Shown here piece by piece: positions 1 through 6,670 of a stretch of DNA of 10,872 nucleotides. The stretch lies in assembly GCA_036260415.1 (NCBI GenBank), contig DASZZX010000396.1:1-10872 (forward strand). The letters run 5' to 3'. This DNA comes from DASZZX01 sp036260415 (GTDB taxonomy: Bacteria > Actinomycetota > Nitriliruptoria > Nitriliruptorales > JAHWKO01). A program made the translations under genes and the position numbers. The notes beneath the pieces are model-generated. The model worked only from the letters and a program-made list of their open reading frames with translations. It was not told where the DNA came from and searched no databases. The number at the start of each line of letters is the position of its first letter. The stretch's first letter is position 1.

Positions 1-558
1 CGCCCGTTCGTGCGAGCGGGCGGACCACTCGTCCTGTTCCTCGCGCGAGATCTGCAGCCGCGCGTTCACGGCGTCGCTGGAGGCACCCATCGTGACGTGC
101 TCGAACGGGTCGGTCAGCCCGTCCCACATCATGGCGTCGACCACCTCGCCGTTGCCCATACGGAACCCGAACCGTCCCTTCGGCAGCAGGTACGGGGCGT
201 TGGTCATCGACTCCATCCCGCCGGCCACCACCACGTCGAAGTCGCCCGCGCGGATCAGCCGGTCGGCGTCGGCGATGGCGGTCATGCCCGACAGGCACAC
301 CTTGTTGACCGTGACAGCCGGTACCTCCATGGGCACCCCGGCCTTCACGGCTGCCTGCCGGGCGGTGATCTGCCCCTGCCCGGCCTGCAGGACGTGGCCC
401 ATCACCACGTACCCGACCTGGTCGGGCGCGACGCCGGCGTGCTCCAGCGCTGCACGGATCGTCACGGCGCCCAGGTCCGCGGCGGGCATCGGGGCGAGGC
501 CGCCGTTGAACCGGCCGATGGGGGTACGGGCGTAGCCGACGATGACGGTCTCGGTCAC
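1..558 (-). CDS. Acetyl-CoA acetyltransferase (thiolase), N-terminal part, runs off the left edge
   Basis: Thiolase-family enzyme that condenses two acetyl-CoA to acetoacetyl-CoA or cleaves 3-ketoacyl-CoA; cytoplasmic. The 186 visible residues cover the N-terminal thiolase domain; about half the protein (family length near 390) lies outside the window. Visible hallmarks are the opening VIVGYARTPIGRF, the nucleophilic cysteine in NKVCLSGM (Cys88, the position seen in biosynthetic thiolases) and the GGMESMTNAPYLLP block at about 113-126. The GTG start at 558 is supported by GGAGGAGC (571-564) at normal spacing and by the family N-terminus. It is divergent from the methylmalonyl-CoA epimerase gene; from memory, an epimerase gene neighbours fadA4 in mycobacteria. 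Family is certain; substrate length (acetoacetyl-CoA or longer) is inferred from the biosynthetic-type N-terminus. Confidence 0.95.
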   Translation of the reverse strand, partial: MTETVIVGYARTPIGRFNGGLAPMPAADLGAVTIRAALEHAGVAPDQVGYVVMGHVLQAGQGQITARQAAVKAGVPMEVPAVTVNKVCLSGMTAIADADRLIRAGDFDVVVAGGMESMTNAPYLLPKGRFGFRMGNGEVVDAMMWDGLTDPFEHVTMGASSDAVNARLQISREEQDEWSARSHERA

Positions 559-702
559 GGGTCGCTCCTCCGACGACGTGGCGGCATGGTAGGCGGTGGG
601 CGGCGCGGGCTCAGCCGGCCCTGTTCGCCGGCCGGCGCTCGTGGGTGGCGGCGGCCCGTCGCGCCCGCCAGGATGCACTGTCCCGTCCATGGAGGTGGGC
701 GC
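559..702. promoter_or_regulatory. Divergent control region between thiolase and epimerase genes
   Basis: A 144-base gap between two divergent starts. On the minus strand TACCAT (591-586) fits an actinobacterial -10 (TANNNT). A 3-of-6 match to -35 (CTGAGC, 614-609) lies 17 bases upstream, which would give a leader of about 20 bases ending in the thiolase ribosome binding site. GCCGGC occurs at 614-619 and again at 627-632, so it could pair with a 7-base loop or be an operator. No clear -10 is seen for the plus-strand gene. All of this is motif reading only. Confidence 0.35.
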
Positions 703-1119
703 GTGCAGCTCGGCCGCATCGACCAGGTGGCGTTCGCCGTGGAGGACCTGGACGCCGCCATCGAACTGTGGCAGGGCGTCTTCGGCGCGACGCTCGAGTA
801 CCGCGAGGTGGTGGACAGCGACCTGGTCGAGGAGGCGATGCTGCGTGTCGGCGACGGCTACATCCAGCTGATCACCCCGACCAGCGACGGGTCGACCGTC
901 GCGCGGTTCCTCGCTCGGCGCGGGCCAGGTCTGCACCACGTGGGGTTCGCGGTCCCGTCGGTGGCCGACGCCATCGACCACCTGAAGGCGGCCGGTGTGC
1001 GGTTGATCGACCAGCGGCCTCGGCGCGGCGGCGGCGGCCACACGGTGGCGTTCGTGCACCCGCAGGCCACGGGCGGGGTGCTGGTCGAGCTCGTGGAGGA
1101 CGGCGCCGACCGTGGATGA
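703..1119 (+). CDS. mce: Methylmalonyl-CoA epimerase (VOC family)
   Basis: Interconverts (S)- and (R)-methylmalonyl-CoA, linking propionyl-CoA carboxylation to methylmalonyl-CoA mutase. The protein is 138 residues, normal for the family, with two VOC beta-alpha-beta-beta-beta modules: about 5-60 starting RIDQVAFAVEDLD, and about 75-132 starting GLHHVGFAV. Family metal ligands aligned by eye are Gln55 (YIQLITP), His79 (GLHH) and Glu129 (VLVELVE). Glu44 matches a catalytic acid described for the Propionibacterium enzyme. The first ligand, normally His in the DHV motif, is Gln8 here. The GTG start at 703 has GGAGGTGGG (691-699) close upstream and matches where the family begins; the open frame continues further upstream, but that part is antisense to the thiolase. 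The end overlaps the glycosyltransferase start by 8 bases, so the two are probably co-transcribed. Confidence 0.88.
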   Translation: MQLGRIDQVAFAVEDLDAAIELWQGVFGATLEYREVVDSDLVEEAMLRVGDGYIQLITPTSDGSTVARFLARRGPGLHHVGFAVPSVADAIDHLKAAGVRLIDQRPRRGGGGHTVAFVHPQATGGVLVELVEDGADRG

Positions 1120-1777
1120 GCGTGTGGCGGTCATCATCCCCGCCGTCAACGAGGAGTCGACGGTCGGGGCGGTGGTGGACGCCGCGCGCGCTGCCCACCT
1201 GGTCGACGAGGTGATCGTGGTGGACAACGGTTCCACCGACCGCACCGCCGCCGAGGCGAAGCAGCACGGTGCCCAGGTGGTCGTCGAGCCGCGGGGTGGC
1301 AAGGGTGGCGCGATGGCGGCCGGTGTGCGCGCCACCGACGCCGAGGTGATCTGTTTCCTGGACGCCGATCTCACCGGCCTCCGCCCCGACCACGTCGACC
1401 GCCTCGTGGGCGCGGTGTCGTCGGGGCATGCGGGCATGTCCCTGGGTCTGTTCGACCGCGGACCGGTCCTCAACCCCGCCTTCCTGCACGTGCTGCCCAA
1501 GCTGACCGGCGAGCGGGCGATGCGTCGCGAGCTGTTCGAATCGCTCGACCCCGACGACATCGAGGGCTACCGGGTCGAGGCGACGCTGAACTCACGGGCC
1601 GCCCAGCTGGGGGTGGAGGTGCAGGCGTTCGTGCTCGACGGGATGTTCCACCGCACCAAGGAGGTGAAGGAACGCAGCCGGGCGCGGGGCCTGGCGAAGA
1701 AGGCCGGGATGCTCGGCACCGCGGCCGGCGCCTACCTCGCCTACTGGGCGTGGCGTCGCCGCCACGAGGAAGGCTGA
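1112..1777 (+). CDS. Family 2 glycosyltransferase
   Basis: GT-A-fold glycosyltransferase of family GT2, expected to move a sugar from a nucleotide-sugar donor to an acceptor at the inner face of the membrane. The 221 residues open with VAVIIPAVNEE, followed by the nucleotide-binding VDNGSTD (37-43), GGKGGAM (62-68) and the metal-binding DAD (84-86, in FLDADLTG). The last 25 residues contain a mildly hydrophobic stretch (about 199-214) followed by RRRHEE, perhaps a membrane-contacting tail. It is shorter than the glucosyl-3-phosphoglycerate synthases and polyprenyl-phosphate mannosyltransferases it resembles at the N-terminus, so donor and acceptor are not assigned. The GTG start at 1112 lies inside the end of the epimerase gene, with GGAGGA at 1095-1100; translation is probably coupled. 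Family is firm, substrate unknown. Confidence 0.88.
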   Translation: MDERVAVIIPAVNEESTVGAVVDAARAAHLVDEVIVVDNGSTDRTAAEAKQHGAQVVVEPRGGKGGAMAAGVRATDAEVICFLDADLTGLRPDHVDRLVGAVSSGHAGMSLGLFDRGPVLNPAFLHVLPKLTGERAMRRELFESLDPDDIEGYRVEATLNSRAAQLGVEVQAFVLDGMFHRTKEVKERSRARGLAKKAGMLGTAAGAYLAYWAWRRRHEEG

Positions 1778-1865
1778 AGGGGGGCGGGCAACGGCGACAC
1801 CGCACCGACGCCGGTTGGTGGGCTCATCGACCTGCCGGGCGCCGCGCACAGGGGGTGTCGGCCGG
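1778..1865. other. Gap between convergent genes, possible weak terminator
   Basis: This 88-base gap separates the ends of the glycosyltransferase and glycosidase-like genes. CGACACC (1795-1801) can pair with GGTGTCG (1854-1860), but the loop is 52 bases and there is no T tract, so this is at best a weak candidate for a bidirectional terminator. Nothing else is recognisable. Confidence 0.2.
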
Positions 1866-4175
1866 TCAGGACACGGGGGCGAGCACCGCCTCACCGGCGC
1901 GCTGGTCGCTCGACCAGCCCGGATCTAACCCCGGGGCGCGCAGGACCCCGCCCCCGTCCTCCCACTCCCACGCCAGCACCGGTCGTTCACCGGACCAGGT
2001 GACACTGTACGTGAGCCGACCGCCGTGCACGGGAGCGTGGCGGACCTCGACGCCCTCCCCCCGCCACTCACCGGGCAGGAGCGACAGCACGGCGGTGGCG
2101 CCGTCCGACAGTTCGCGGACCAGCACGGCCCGCACGAAGTTGAGGAAGTCGGCGGCTGCCCAGCCGTGGTGACCGTCGCCCATGCAGCCGCCGCCGAGTT
2201 GCGGGTGGATGGCCTCCGGCCACGTGAAGGTGGGCGTCGCGGCGTCCAGCAGCCAGCGCAGCCGACGCCAGGCGCGCTGATCCCCGCGCTCGAGCTCCAC
2301 GAAGGCGAGTTGCAGCGTGAGGTAGGTCCCGAGGCCGGTGTGCGAGATCTGCTGGTAGAAGGCGTCCTCCGCGCAGAAGCGGTCGCGTAGGAGCTGCAGG
2401 GTGCCCTCGATCAGCGGATCGTCGTCCGCCAGCAGGCCCAGTGGGGTGCAGGCCACCAACGAGCCGATCATGCCCGCGTCGATGCTGCGGTAGGGGCCGG
2501 CGGGGATGAAGCTCGCGGTCCCGTCGCCGGCACGTGCCGCTGCCCAACGGACCGAGGCGAGGATGTCCTCACGGAAGCTGGCAGCGGCGGCCTCGATGCG
2601 CCGCGCGGGGGCCGCCTCTCCCAGTGCACGAGCGATGGCGGCCCCGTCCAGCAACCCGCGCAGGGCCCAGAAGTCGTCCCAGTAGTAGTAGTCGAACGGT
2701 CCGAGGTGCTCGGCCGACACGCCGGCTGGGAGCAGCCCGCGGACAGGCGGGGCGTCCGGGCGCACCGGCGCACGACGCCGGGCACGCCGGGCGCGCATGC
2801 CTCTGCCGCGACGCGTCCGGTCGATCCAGTTGACGCCGGCCCGCACGGCCGGTGCCAACGCCACCAGCAGGTCGTCGTCGCCGGTGAGACGGTGGTGCTC
2901 GGCGATGGCGTAGATGGCGGCACCGTTGGCGTCCCACTCACGCCACTGGCTGAAGAAGAAGCCGTCACTGCGCTGGCGGTCGGGGTAGGTGAGCAGCACG
3001 TCGGCCGCTTCGGCGTGCAGCCCCCAGCGGTCGAGCGCACCGACCTGGTAGGCGGCGTCACGGAACCAGAAGCGGTGGTAGGTCGCCGGCCCGGCCGTGA
3101 TGTCGCCCGGGTCGTGCAGCAGCAGCAGGAACGCGCGGTTGGCATCGACTGCGGTCTGAAGGCGGGGGTCCGGGAGCTGCACGCGCAGGCCGCGATCCAG
3201 CGCCGCGTCCCAGCCGCGCAGCACCGCGGTGACGTCCGCGGTCCGGTCGTGCACGGCGACGCGACGGGGCGCCTGGTCGCGGGGTGGGAGCGCGACGAGC
3301 ACGTGCCCCCGTTGCCCCGGCGCGACCGCGTAGACGACCGCCGCCTGGGCCAGCCCGGCCGGGTCGCGTACCCGCCGTGGCAGCGCGTCGCCGCCCCGGC
3401 CGGACCGCAGCTCGTGGAGGCTGTCGCCACCGTGGTAGGTCGAGGCCACCGCCAGTGCCGGCCGTCGCGGGAGCAGCACCCCGAGGTGGCCGTCGACGGT
3501 GACACGCTCGGGACCGATCAGCACGTCCTCGACGACGGCCAGCCCTTCGGGGTTGTAGGGACGGACCGCGAAGGCGACGTCCACAGGGTGGGGGCTGTGG
3601 TTGGCCACCTCCATGGCGACGTACTCGCCGTCGGAGGTCCGCAGGGCGTACACGCGTTGGCGCGCCTCCCCGTCGGCGATGGGCATGGTGGTCTGGACGA
3701 CCGGGCGTGCGCCGACCAGTTCCTGGGCGAGTGCCACCTCGCGGCTGGGCAGGTGCCAGCGCTGGGGCGAGCGCACCCACCAGTCCACCGACCAGGTGTC
3801 GTGCCCGGGCGTGAGCAGGCCGACGGGGTCGACGATCGCCTCCCACGCCGAGTCGACGTTGCCCACCGCCGTCCAGTTGCGGTGCGTCACGTTGGCGGCG
3901 AAGGGCAGGTGACCGCGCGGGACGAAGGCCGGGGAGGACGGGTCGAGCTGGCGTTCGAGCCAGTAGGGCCACAGCCAGTCGGGCCTGATCTGCGCGGCGC
4001 TGCGGGTGCGCAGCGCACGGACGACCGTGCGGGCACCCACCGGCAGCATCTCGCTGGGGGGTTCGAGCTCGAGTCGCTCGCCGAGACGCTGGAACGTGGA
4101 CAGGTGCCGCAACACGTCGTCGCCGATGCGGAAACGCCGGGCGAGGCGGCGCAACACCTCGGCACGCCAGTCCAC
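1866..4175 (-). CDS. Six-hairpin-glycosidase-like (alpha/alpha toroid) protein, substrate unknown
   Basis: Predicted carbohydrate-active protein of 769 residues with the layout of GH15/GH63-like enzymes: a beta-rich N-terminal part (about 90-320) and a helical toroid (about 340-690) ending in a small beta tail. Toroid signatures are FWFRDAAY (369-376), WREWDANGAAIY (411-422), GPFDYYYWDDFW (492-503) and TWPEAIHPQLGGGCMGDGHHGW (651-672). Asp373, Glu413/Asp415 and Glu654 are candidate catalytic acids or bases, by analogy only. No signal peptide is seen, so it is probably cytoplasmic. An Arg-rich insert lies at about 453-477. The GTG start at 4175 is chosen because AGGGGAGGG (4190-4182) sits 6 bases upstream; the frame stays open to 4301 but that segment looks non-coding. 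It is divergent from the GNAT gene. Substrate could be an alpha-glucan, trehalose or another sugar; the fold call is fairly sure, the reaction is not. Confidence 0.78.
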   Translation of the reverse strand: MDWRAEVLRRLARRFRIGDDVLRHLSTFQRLGERLELEPPSEMLPVGARTVVRALRTRSAAQIRPDWLWPYWLERQLDPSSPAFVPRGHLPFAANVTHRNWTAVGNVDSAWEAIVDPVGLLTPGHDTWSVDWWVRSPQRWHLPSREVALAQELVGARPVVQTTMPIADGEARQRVYALRTSDGEYVAMEVANHSPHPVDVAFAVRPYNPEGLAVVEDVLIGPERVTVDGHLGVLLPRRPALAVASTYHGGDSLHELRSGRGGDALPRRVRDPAGLAQAAVVYAVAPGQRGHVLVALPPRDQAPRRVAVHDRTADVTAVLRGWDAALDRGLRVQLPDPRLQTAVDANRAFLLLLHDPGDITAGPATYHRFWFRDAAYQVGALDRWGLHAEAADVLLTYPDRQRSDGFFFSQWREWDANGAAIYAIAEHHRLTGDDDLLVALAPAVRAGVNWIDRTRRGRGMRARRARRRAPVRPDAPPVRGLLPAGVSAEHLGPFDYYYWDDFWALRGLLDGAAIARALGEAAPARRIEAAAASFREDILASVRWAAARAGDGTASFIPAGPYRSIDAGMIGSLVACTPLGLLADDDPLIEGTLQLLRDRFCAEDAFYQQISHTGLGTYLTLQLAFVELERGDQRAWRRLRWLLDAATPTFTWPEAIHPQLGGGCMGDGHHGWAAADFLNFVRAVLVRELSDGATAVLSLLPGEWRGEGVEVRHAPVHGGRLTYSVTWSGERPVLAWEWEDGGGVLRAPGLDPGWSSDQRAGEAVLAPVS

Positions 4176-4268
4176 CGGCGACCCTCCCCTCGCACGGGGC
4201 GACACCTTGGCGCACCTCGTCGCCGAACGCCAGCCGCCGTGCCGTCCCATCGTCAGGCCGGCGGCCGG

Positions 4269-4278
4269 GAACCGGTTC
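4269..4278. promoter_or_regulatory. Perfect 10-base palindrome GAACCGGTTC, possible operator
   Basis: The palindrome lies in the 161-base gap between the divergent glycosidase-like and GNAT genes, at the position where a -35 box would be expected for the -10 at 4292-4297. Its placement would suit a repressor or a divergent regulator. The regulator is unknown and there is only one copy in the window. Confidence 0.25.
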
Positions 4279-4291
4279 GGGACGTTGGTTG

Positions 4292-4297
4292 GTAGCC
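4292..4297 (+). promoter_or_regulatory. Candidate -10 box (TAGCCT) for the GNAT operon
   Basis: TAGCCT fits TANNNT and would place transcription start near 4304. That leaves a leader of about 33 bases containing AGGAG (4324-4328) before the GTG at 4337. No -35 match is visible. If transcription instead began exactly at the GTG at 4304, a leaderless longer protein is possible. Confidence 0.3.
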
Positions 4298-4336
4298 TCA
4301 CCCGTGGGGTCCGGCAACCCGACAGGAGTCGTCGAC

Positions 4337-5173
4337 GTGAGCGGAGGCACGGGGCCAGCCGCCGGCACGGCCGCGACCGACATGCCTCGCCTCTCCGACG
4401 GGGACCTGGCCCGCTTGGTCGACGACCACTTCCACATCCAGGTGCTCGCGTTCGGCCACATCGCGCCCCGCGGGGAGGCGCGCCTCTCCGACCACGCCGT
4501 GCTCGCCCACTGCGGGGTCGCGTCGGTGTTCAACCGTGCGACCGCCCTCGACCTGGAGCAGCCGGACCTCGCGATCGCCGACGTGCAGCGCTTCTTCGGG
4601 GAGCTGCCGCACGCACTGTGGCTGCTGGACTCCCGGGTCAGCCAGGACACGGACACGCTGCTGCGGGGCCGTGGTTACGCTCCGCTGCCACCGCTGGCGG
4701 GGATGGCGCGGACCCTGCCGGCGGCCGACCTCCCGGTCCACGACGGTCACCACGCGACCCTGTTCGCCGACCCGTCCCTCGCCGCGTCGATCGCGGAGGT
4801 TGCCAGCGCCAGCTTCGGGTTCGGGGTGGAGGACCGTCTGGTGTTCGAGGACCTGGCCCGCAACGTGCTGCGGCACGCCCGGCCGTTCAATCACGGTGCG
4901 GTCTACGGCCACCGCGAGGGGGGGCGCGTCACGTCGGTGGGACTCCTGCTCTGCACCGCCGAGCTTGCGGGTCTGAGCACGATCGCGACGCTGCCACGCC
5001 ACCGTCACCGCGGCCTGGCCAGCGCCGTGATCGCCCGCGCGCTGCACGACGCGGCCGCGCTGGGCTACCGCGCCACCGGCGTGGTCACCAACCCCGACAG
5101 CGGGCGTCTGATGCTCACGCTCGGTTTCCGGCCGGTCTCCGCCTACCGTGTGTACCGGCAGGTGCGCAGGTGA
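4337..5173 (+). CDS. GNAT-family N-acetyltransferase
   Basis: Predicted acetyl-CoA-dependent N-acetyltransferase of 278 residues, about twice the length of a single GNAT domain. The C-terminal part (about 150-270) is the recognisable catalytic domain: GLSTIATLP, then the acetyl-CoA pyrophosphate loop RHRHRGLAS (221-229), then a helix and GVVTNPDSGRLMLTLGF, the usual GNAT ending. The N-terminal half contains a strand-rich stretch (HALWLLDSR followed by LLRGRGYAPLP) that may be a degenerate GNAT domain, as in tandem GNAT proteins. The GTG start at 4337 is preferred for AGGAG 8 bases upstream; GTG at 4304 and TTG at 4289 are in-frame alternatives without a good site. The stop overlaps the next start (GTGA). 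The acceptor substrate cannot be told. Confidence 0.82.
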   Translation: MSGGTGPAAGTAATDMPRLSDGDLARLVDDHFHIQVLAFGHIAPRGEARLSDHAVLAHCGVASVFNRATALDLEQPDLAIADVQRFFGELPHALWLLDSRVSQDTDTLLRGRGYAPLPPLAGMARTLPAADLPVHDGHHATLFADPSLAASIAEVASASFGFGVEDRLVFEDLARNVLRHARPFNHGAVYGHREGGRVTSVGLLLCTAELAGLSTIATLPRHRHRGLASAVIARALHDAAALGYRATGVVTNPDSGRLMLTLGFRPVSAYRVYRQVRR

Positions 5174-5598
5174 CCTTCGGGGAGCGGATCCGGGCCTGGT
5201 TCAAGGGCGAGACACGCCGCAAGGCCCCGTCCAAGAGCACGGCCGCACCGTCCGGCGAGGCGGTCCGTGAGCTGGAGGAGTTCCTGCGCACGCGCACGGG
5301 CGTGGAGGGCTTCGTCGAACCGAAGACCGCCATCTACTCCACCACCTTGCTGCTCGTCGCCGCCGACGGCGAGTATCTGCGGCGCCCGATCAGGGACCGT
5401 TCCCACGCCGAGGCGTTCTGTGCCCGGCACGGCGTGCCCCTCTACGACGCCGCCAAGGTGGGCTACCCCAAGCGCATGCGCGACTACGACCGGGGCGTGC
5501 GACGCGAGACGGTGCGGTTGGAGGACCTCCCGCCCTGGCCGGGTGACGACCGCTCCGACAGTGGGCCGGACGAACCACCCTCCTCATCGACCGGGTAG
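5170..5598 (+). CDS. Small hypothetical protein coupled to the GNAT gene
   Basis: A 142-residue protein without a domain I can name confidently. It has a basic N-terminus (RIRAWFKGETRRKAPSK), then a compact middle (about 35-105) with FVEPKTAIYSTTLLLVAADGEYLRRPI and a conserved-looking HGVPLYDAAKVGYPKRMRDY block, and an acidic, Ser/Pro-rich tail likely to be disordered. No membrane segment or signal peptide. It resembles small cytosolic proteins common in actinobacteria, but that is an impression, not a search. The GTG at 5170 overlaps the GNAT stop by 4 bases, so translation is probably re-initiated from the upstream gene. Its last 15 bases overlap the 3' end of a minus-strand gene. Good codon structure and coupling make it a real gene. 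Confidence 0.72.
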   Translation: MTFGERIRAWFKGETRRKAPSKSTAAPSGEAVRELEEFLRTRTGVEGFVEPKTAIYSTTLLLVAADGEYLRRPIRDRSHAEAFCARHGVPLYDAAKVGYPKRMRDYDRGVRRETVRLEDLPPWPGDDRSDSGPDEPPSSSTG

Positions 5599-6147
5599 CG
5601 GCGGCACGCTCGGCTGCAGCCGATCGACCCGCTCCGCCACCTGTGCGTCGAGCAGGGCGATGACCTCCTCCAGCGCGGCACGCTGCGCGGGGGTCGCGTC
5701 CACGAACCGGTAACCGGCGTCCGCCACGCGCCAGGCCCTGTCGACCTCGAACAGGGTGACCACGCCCTCGGCCGTCCCCGCCGCGGTGGTCGCGCGGTAG
5801 CCGACCAGCGACTCGGGCGGATCGCTGCCGATGGTGCGCTCCGACCCGATGATCGTCACGGTCGCAGCGTCGCCGGCGAGGTCGTGCAGCGCGGTCGACA
5901 GCATGGCGTGGTCGCCGGGTAGCACCACCGTCCGGTAGGCGGTCGTGGTGAGCGCGTACGAGGCCGCCGCGTCGCCGGTGAGGATGGCCTGCAGGAAGTG
6001 GCGGGCCATCTGCTCCTCTGGGCGCGGTCCCCGGCGGAACGCGAGCACGCCGACGATCAACACCGCGACCAGGCCCGCCACGCCGGCCACCTGCGCGGCC
6101 TGGACGAACCGCCGGTTGGGATCGCGGGGCGGCCGGGCGAGGCTCAC
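5584..6147 (-). CDS. Single-pass membrane protein with small extracytoplasmic domain, function unknown
   Basis: A 187-residue protein with a short basic cytoplasmic N-terminus (RPPRDPNRR), one membrane segment at about 17-37, then RRGPR and an extracytoplasmic domain of about 145 residues. That domain begins MARHFLQAILTGDAAASYALTTTAYR and is rich in short strands, recalling SnoaL/NTF2-like domains found behind one membrane helix in actinobacteria. This is a fold impression only. It is the last gene of the cyclophilin unit: its GTG start at 6147 is 7 bases after the stop of the soluble cyclophilin, with only a weak ribosome binding site, consistent with coupling. The 3' end overlaps the convergent plus-strand gene by 15 bases. 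A role in folding or quality control outside the membrane would fit the neighbours but is unproven. Confidence 0.72.
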   Translation of the reverse strand: MSLARPPRDPNRRFVQAAQVAGVAGLVAVLIVGVLAFRRGPRPEEQMARHFLQAILTGDAAASYALTTTAYRTVVLPGDHAMLSTALHDLAGDAATVTIIGSERTIGSDPPESLVGYRATTAAGTAEGVVTLFEVDRAWRVADAGYRFVDATPAQRAALEEVIALLDAQVAERVDRLQPSVPPLPGR

Positions 6148-6154
6148 GGCCGGC

Positions 6155-6670
6155 CTAGGACTCCGTGATGGTCACCCGCTCGATGCGCACGTCGTCGAGG
6201 GGGCGGTCGCGGGCGTCGGTGGGCCTGGCAGCGATCCGGTCGACCACCGGCATCCCGTCGGTGACGTGCCCGAAGACCGCGTAGTCAGGCGGCAACCCCG
6301 CGTCGCGGTGCACGATGAAGAACTGCGAGCCGTTGGTGTCGGGGCCGGCGTTGGCCATCGCGACGGTCCCTCTCGGGTAGCCGAGCTCACGGGCCGCTTG
6401 GAGCTCGTCGGCGAAACGGTACCCGGGGCCGCCCGTCCCGGTGCCGGTGGGGTCGCCCCCTTGGATCATGAACCCGTCGATGACGCGGTGGAAGATGACG
6501 TCCTGGTAGAAGCCCTCGTGCGCCAGGAACACGAAGTTGTTCACGGTGCCTGGGCTGCGCGCGGCGAACAGGTCGATATGGATGGCGCCCTCCGAGGTCG
6601 TCAGCGTCGCGGTGTAGGAGAGCTGCGGATCGATCTGCATGGGCGGCGGTGCCGGGTAGCGCGGGGTCAT
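6155..6670 (-). CDS. Peptidyl-prolyl cis-trans isomerase, cyclophilin type, soluble
   Basis: Cyclophilin of 171 residues, a single domain with only a short proline-rich lead (MTPRYPAPPPM) and no signal or membrane segment, so probably cytoplasmic. It catalyses cis-trans isomerisation of peptide bonds before proline. The catalytic block FHRVIDGFMIQGGD (60-73) carries Arg62, matching Arg55 of human cyclophilin A, with Gln70 matching Gln63; NGSQFFIVH and FGHVTDGMPVVDRI follow as usual. The usual active-site Trp (121 in CypA) is absent, as in many bacterial cyclophilins, so cyclosporin sensitivity should be low. The ATG at 6670 is preceded by AGGAGGA and overlaps the upstream cyclophilin stop as ATGA. 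It is closely similar to that neighbour, pointing to an old tandem duplication. Confidence 0.93.
   Translation of the reverse strand: MTPRYPAPPPMQIDPQLSYTATLTTSEGAIHIDLFAARSPGTVNNFVFLAHEGFYQDVIFHRVIDGFMIQGGDPTGTGTGGPGYRFADELQAARELGYPRGTVAMANAGPDTNGSQFFIVHRDAGLPPDYAVFGHVTDGMPVVDRIAARPTDARDRPLDDVRIERVTITES

Noticed and set aside
10..702. Plus-strand open frame continuing upstream of the epimerase (would give 369 residues)
   Set aside because: It is antisense to a clear thiolase, and its Arg/Gly/His-rich translation has no family features. The ribosome binding site and family N-terminus place the start at 703.
4269..4278. SOS box (LexA site) reading of GAACCGGTTC
   Set aside because: Actinobacterial LexA sites have GAAC and GTTC separated by four bases; here only two bases separate them, and the neighbours are not DNA-repair genes.
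2706..4295. Long plus-strand open frame of 529 residues opposite the glycosidase-like gene
   Set aside because: A GC-rich shadow frame: rich in Gly, Arg, Val and His, no domains, no start signal, entirely antisense to a well-supported gene.
4176..4301. Upstream extension of the glycosidase-like protein to 811 residues
   Set aside because: The extra 42 residues look random, cover the divergent promoter region, and the GTG at 4175 has a strong ribosome binding site.
3058..4656. Minus-strand open frame of 532 residues across the divergent region
   Set aside because: It overlaps both the glycosidase-like gene in another frame and the antisense of the GNAT gene; composition is Arg/Pro/Gly-rich without motifs.
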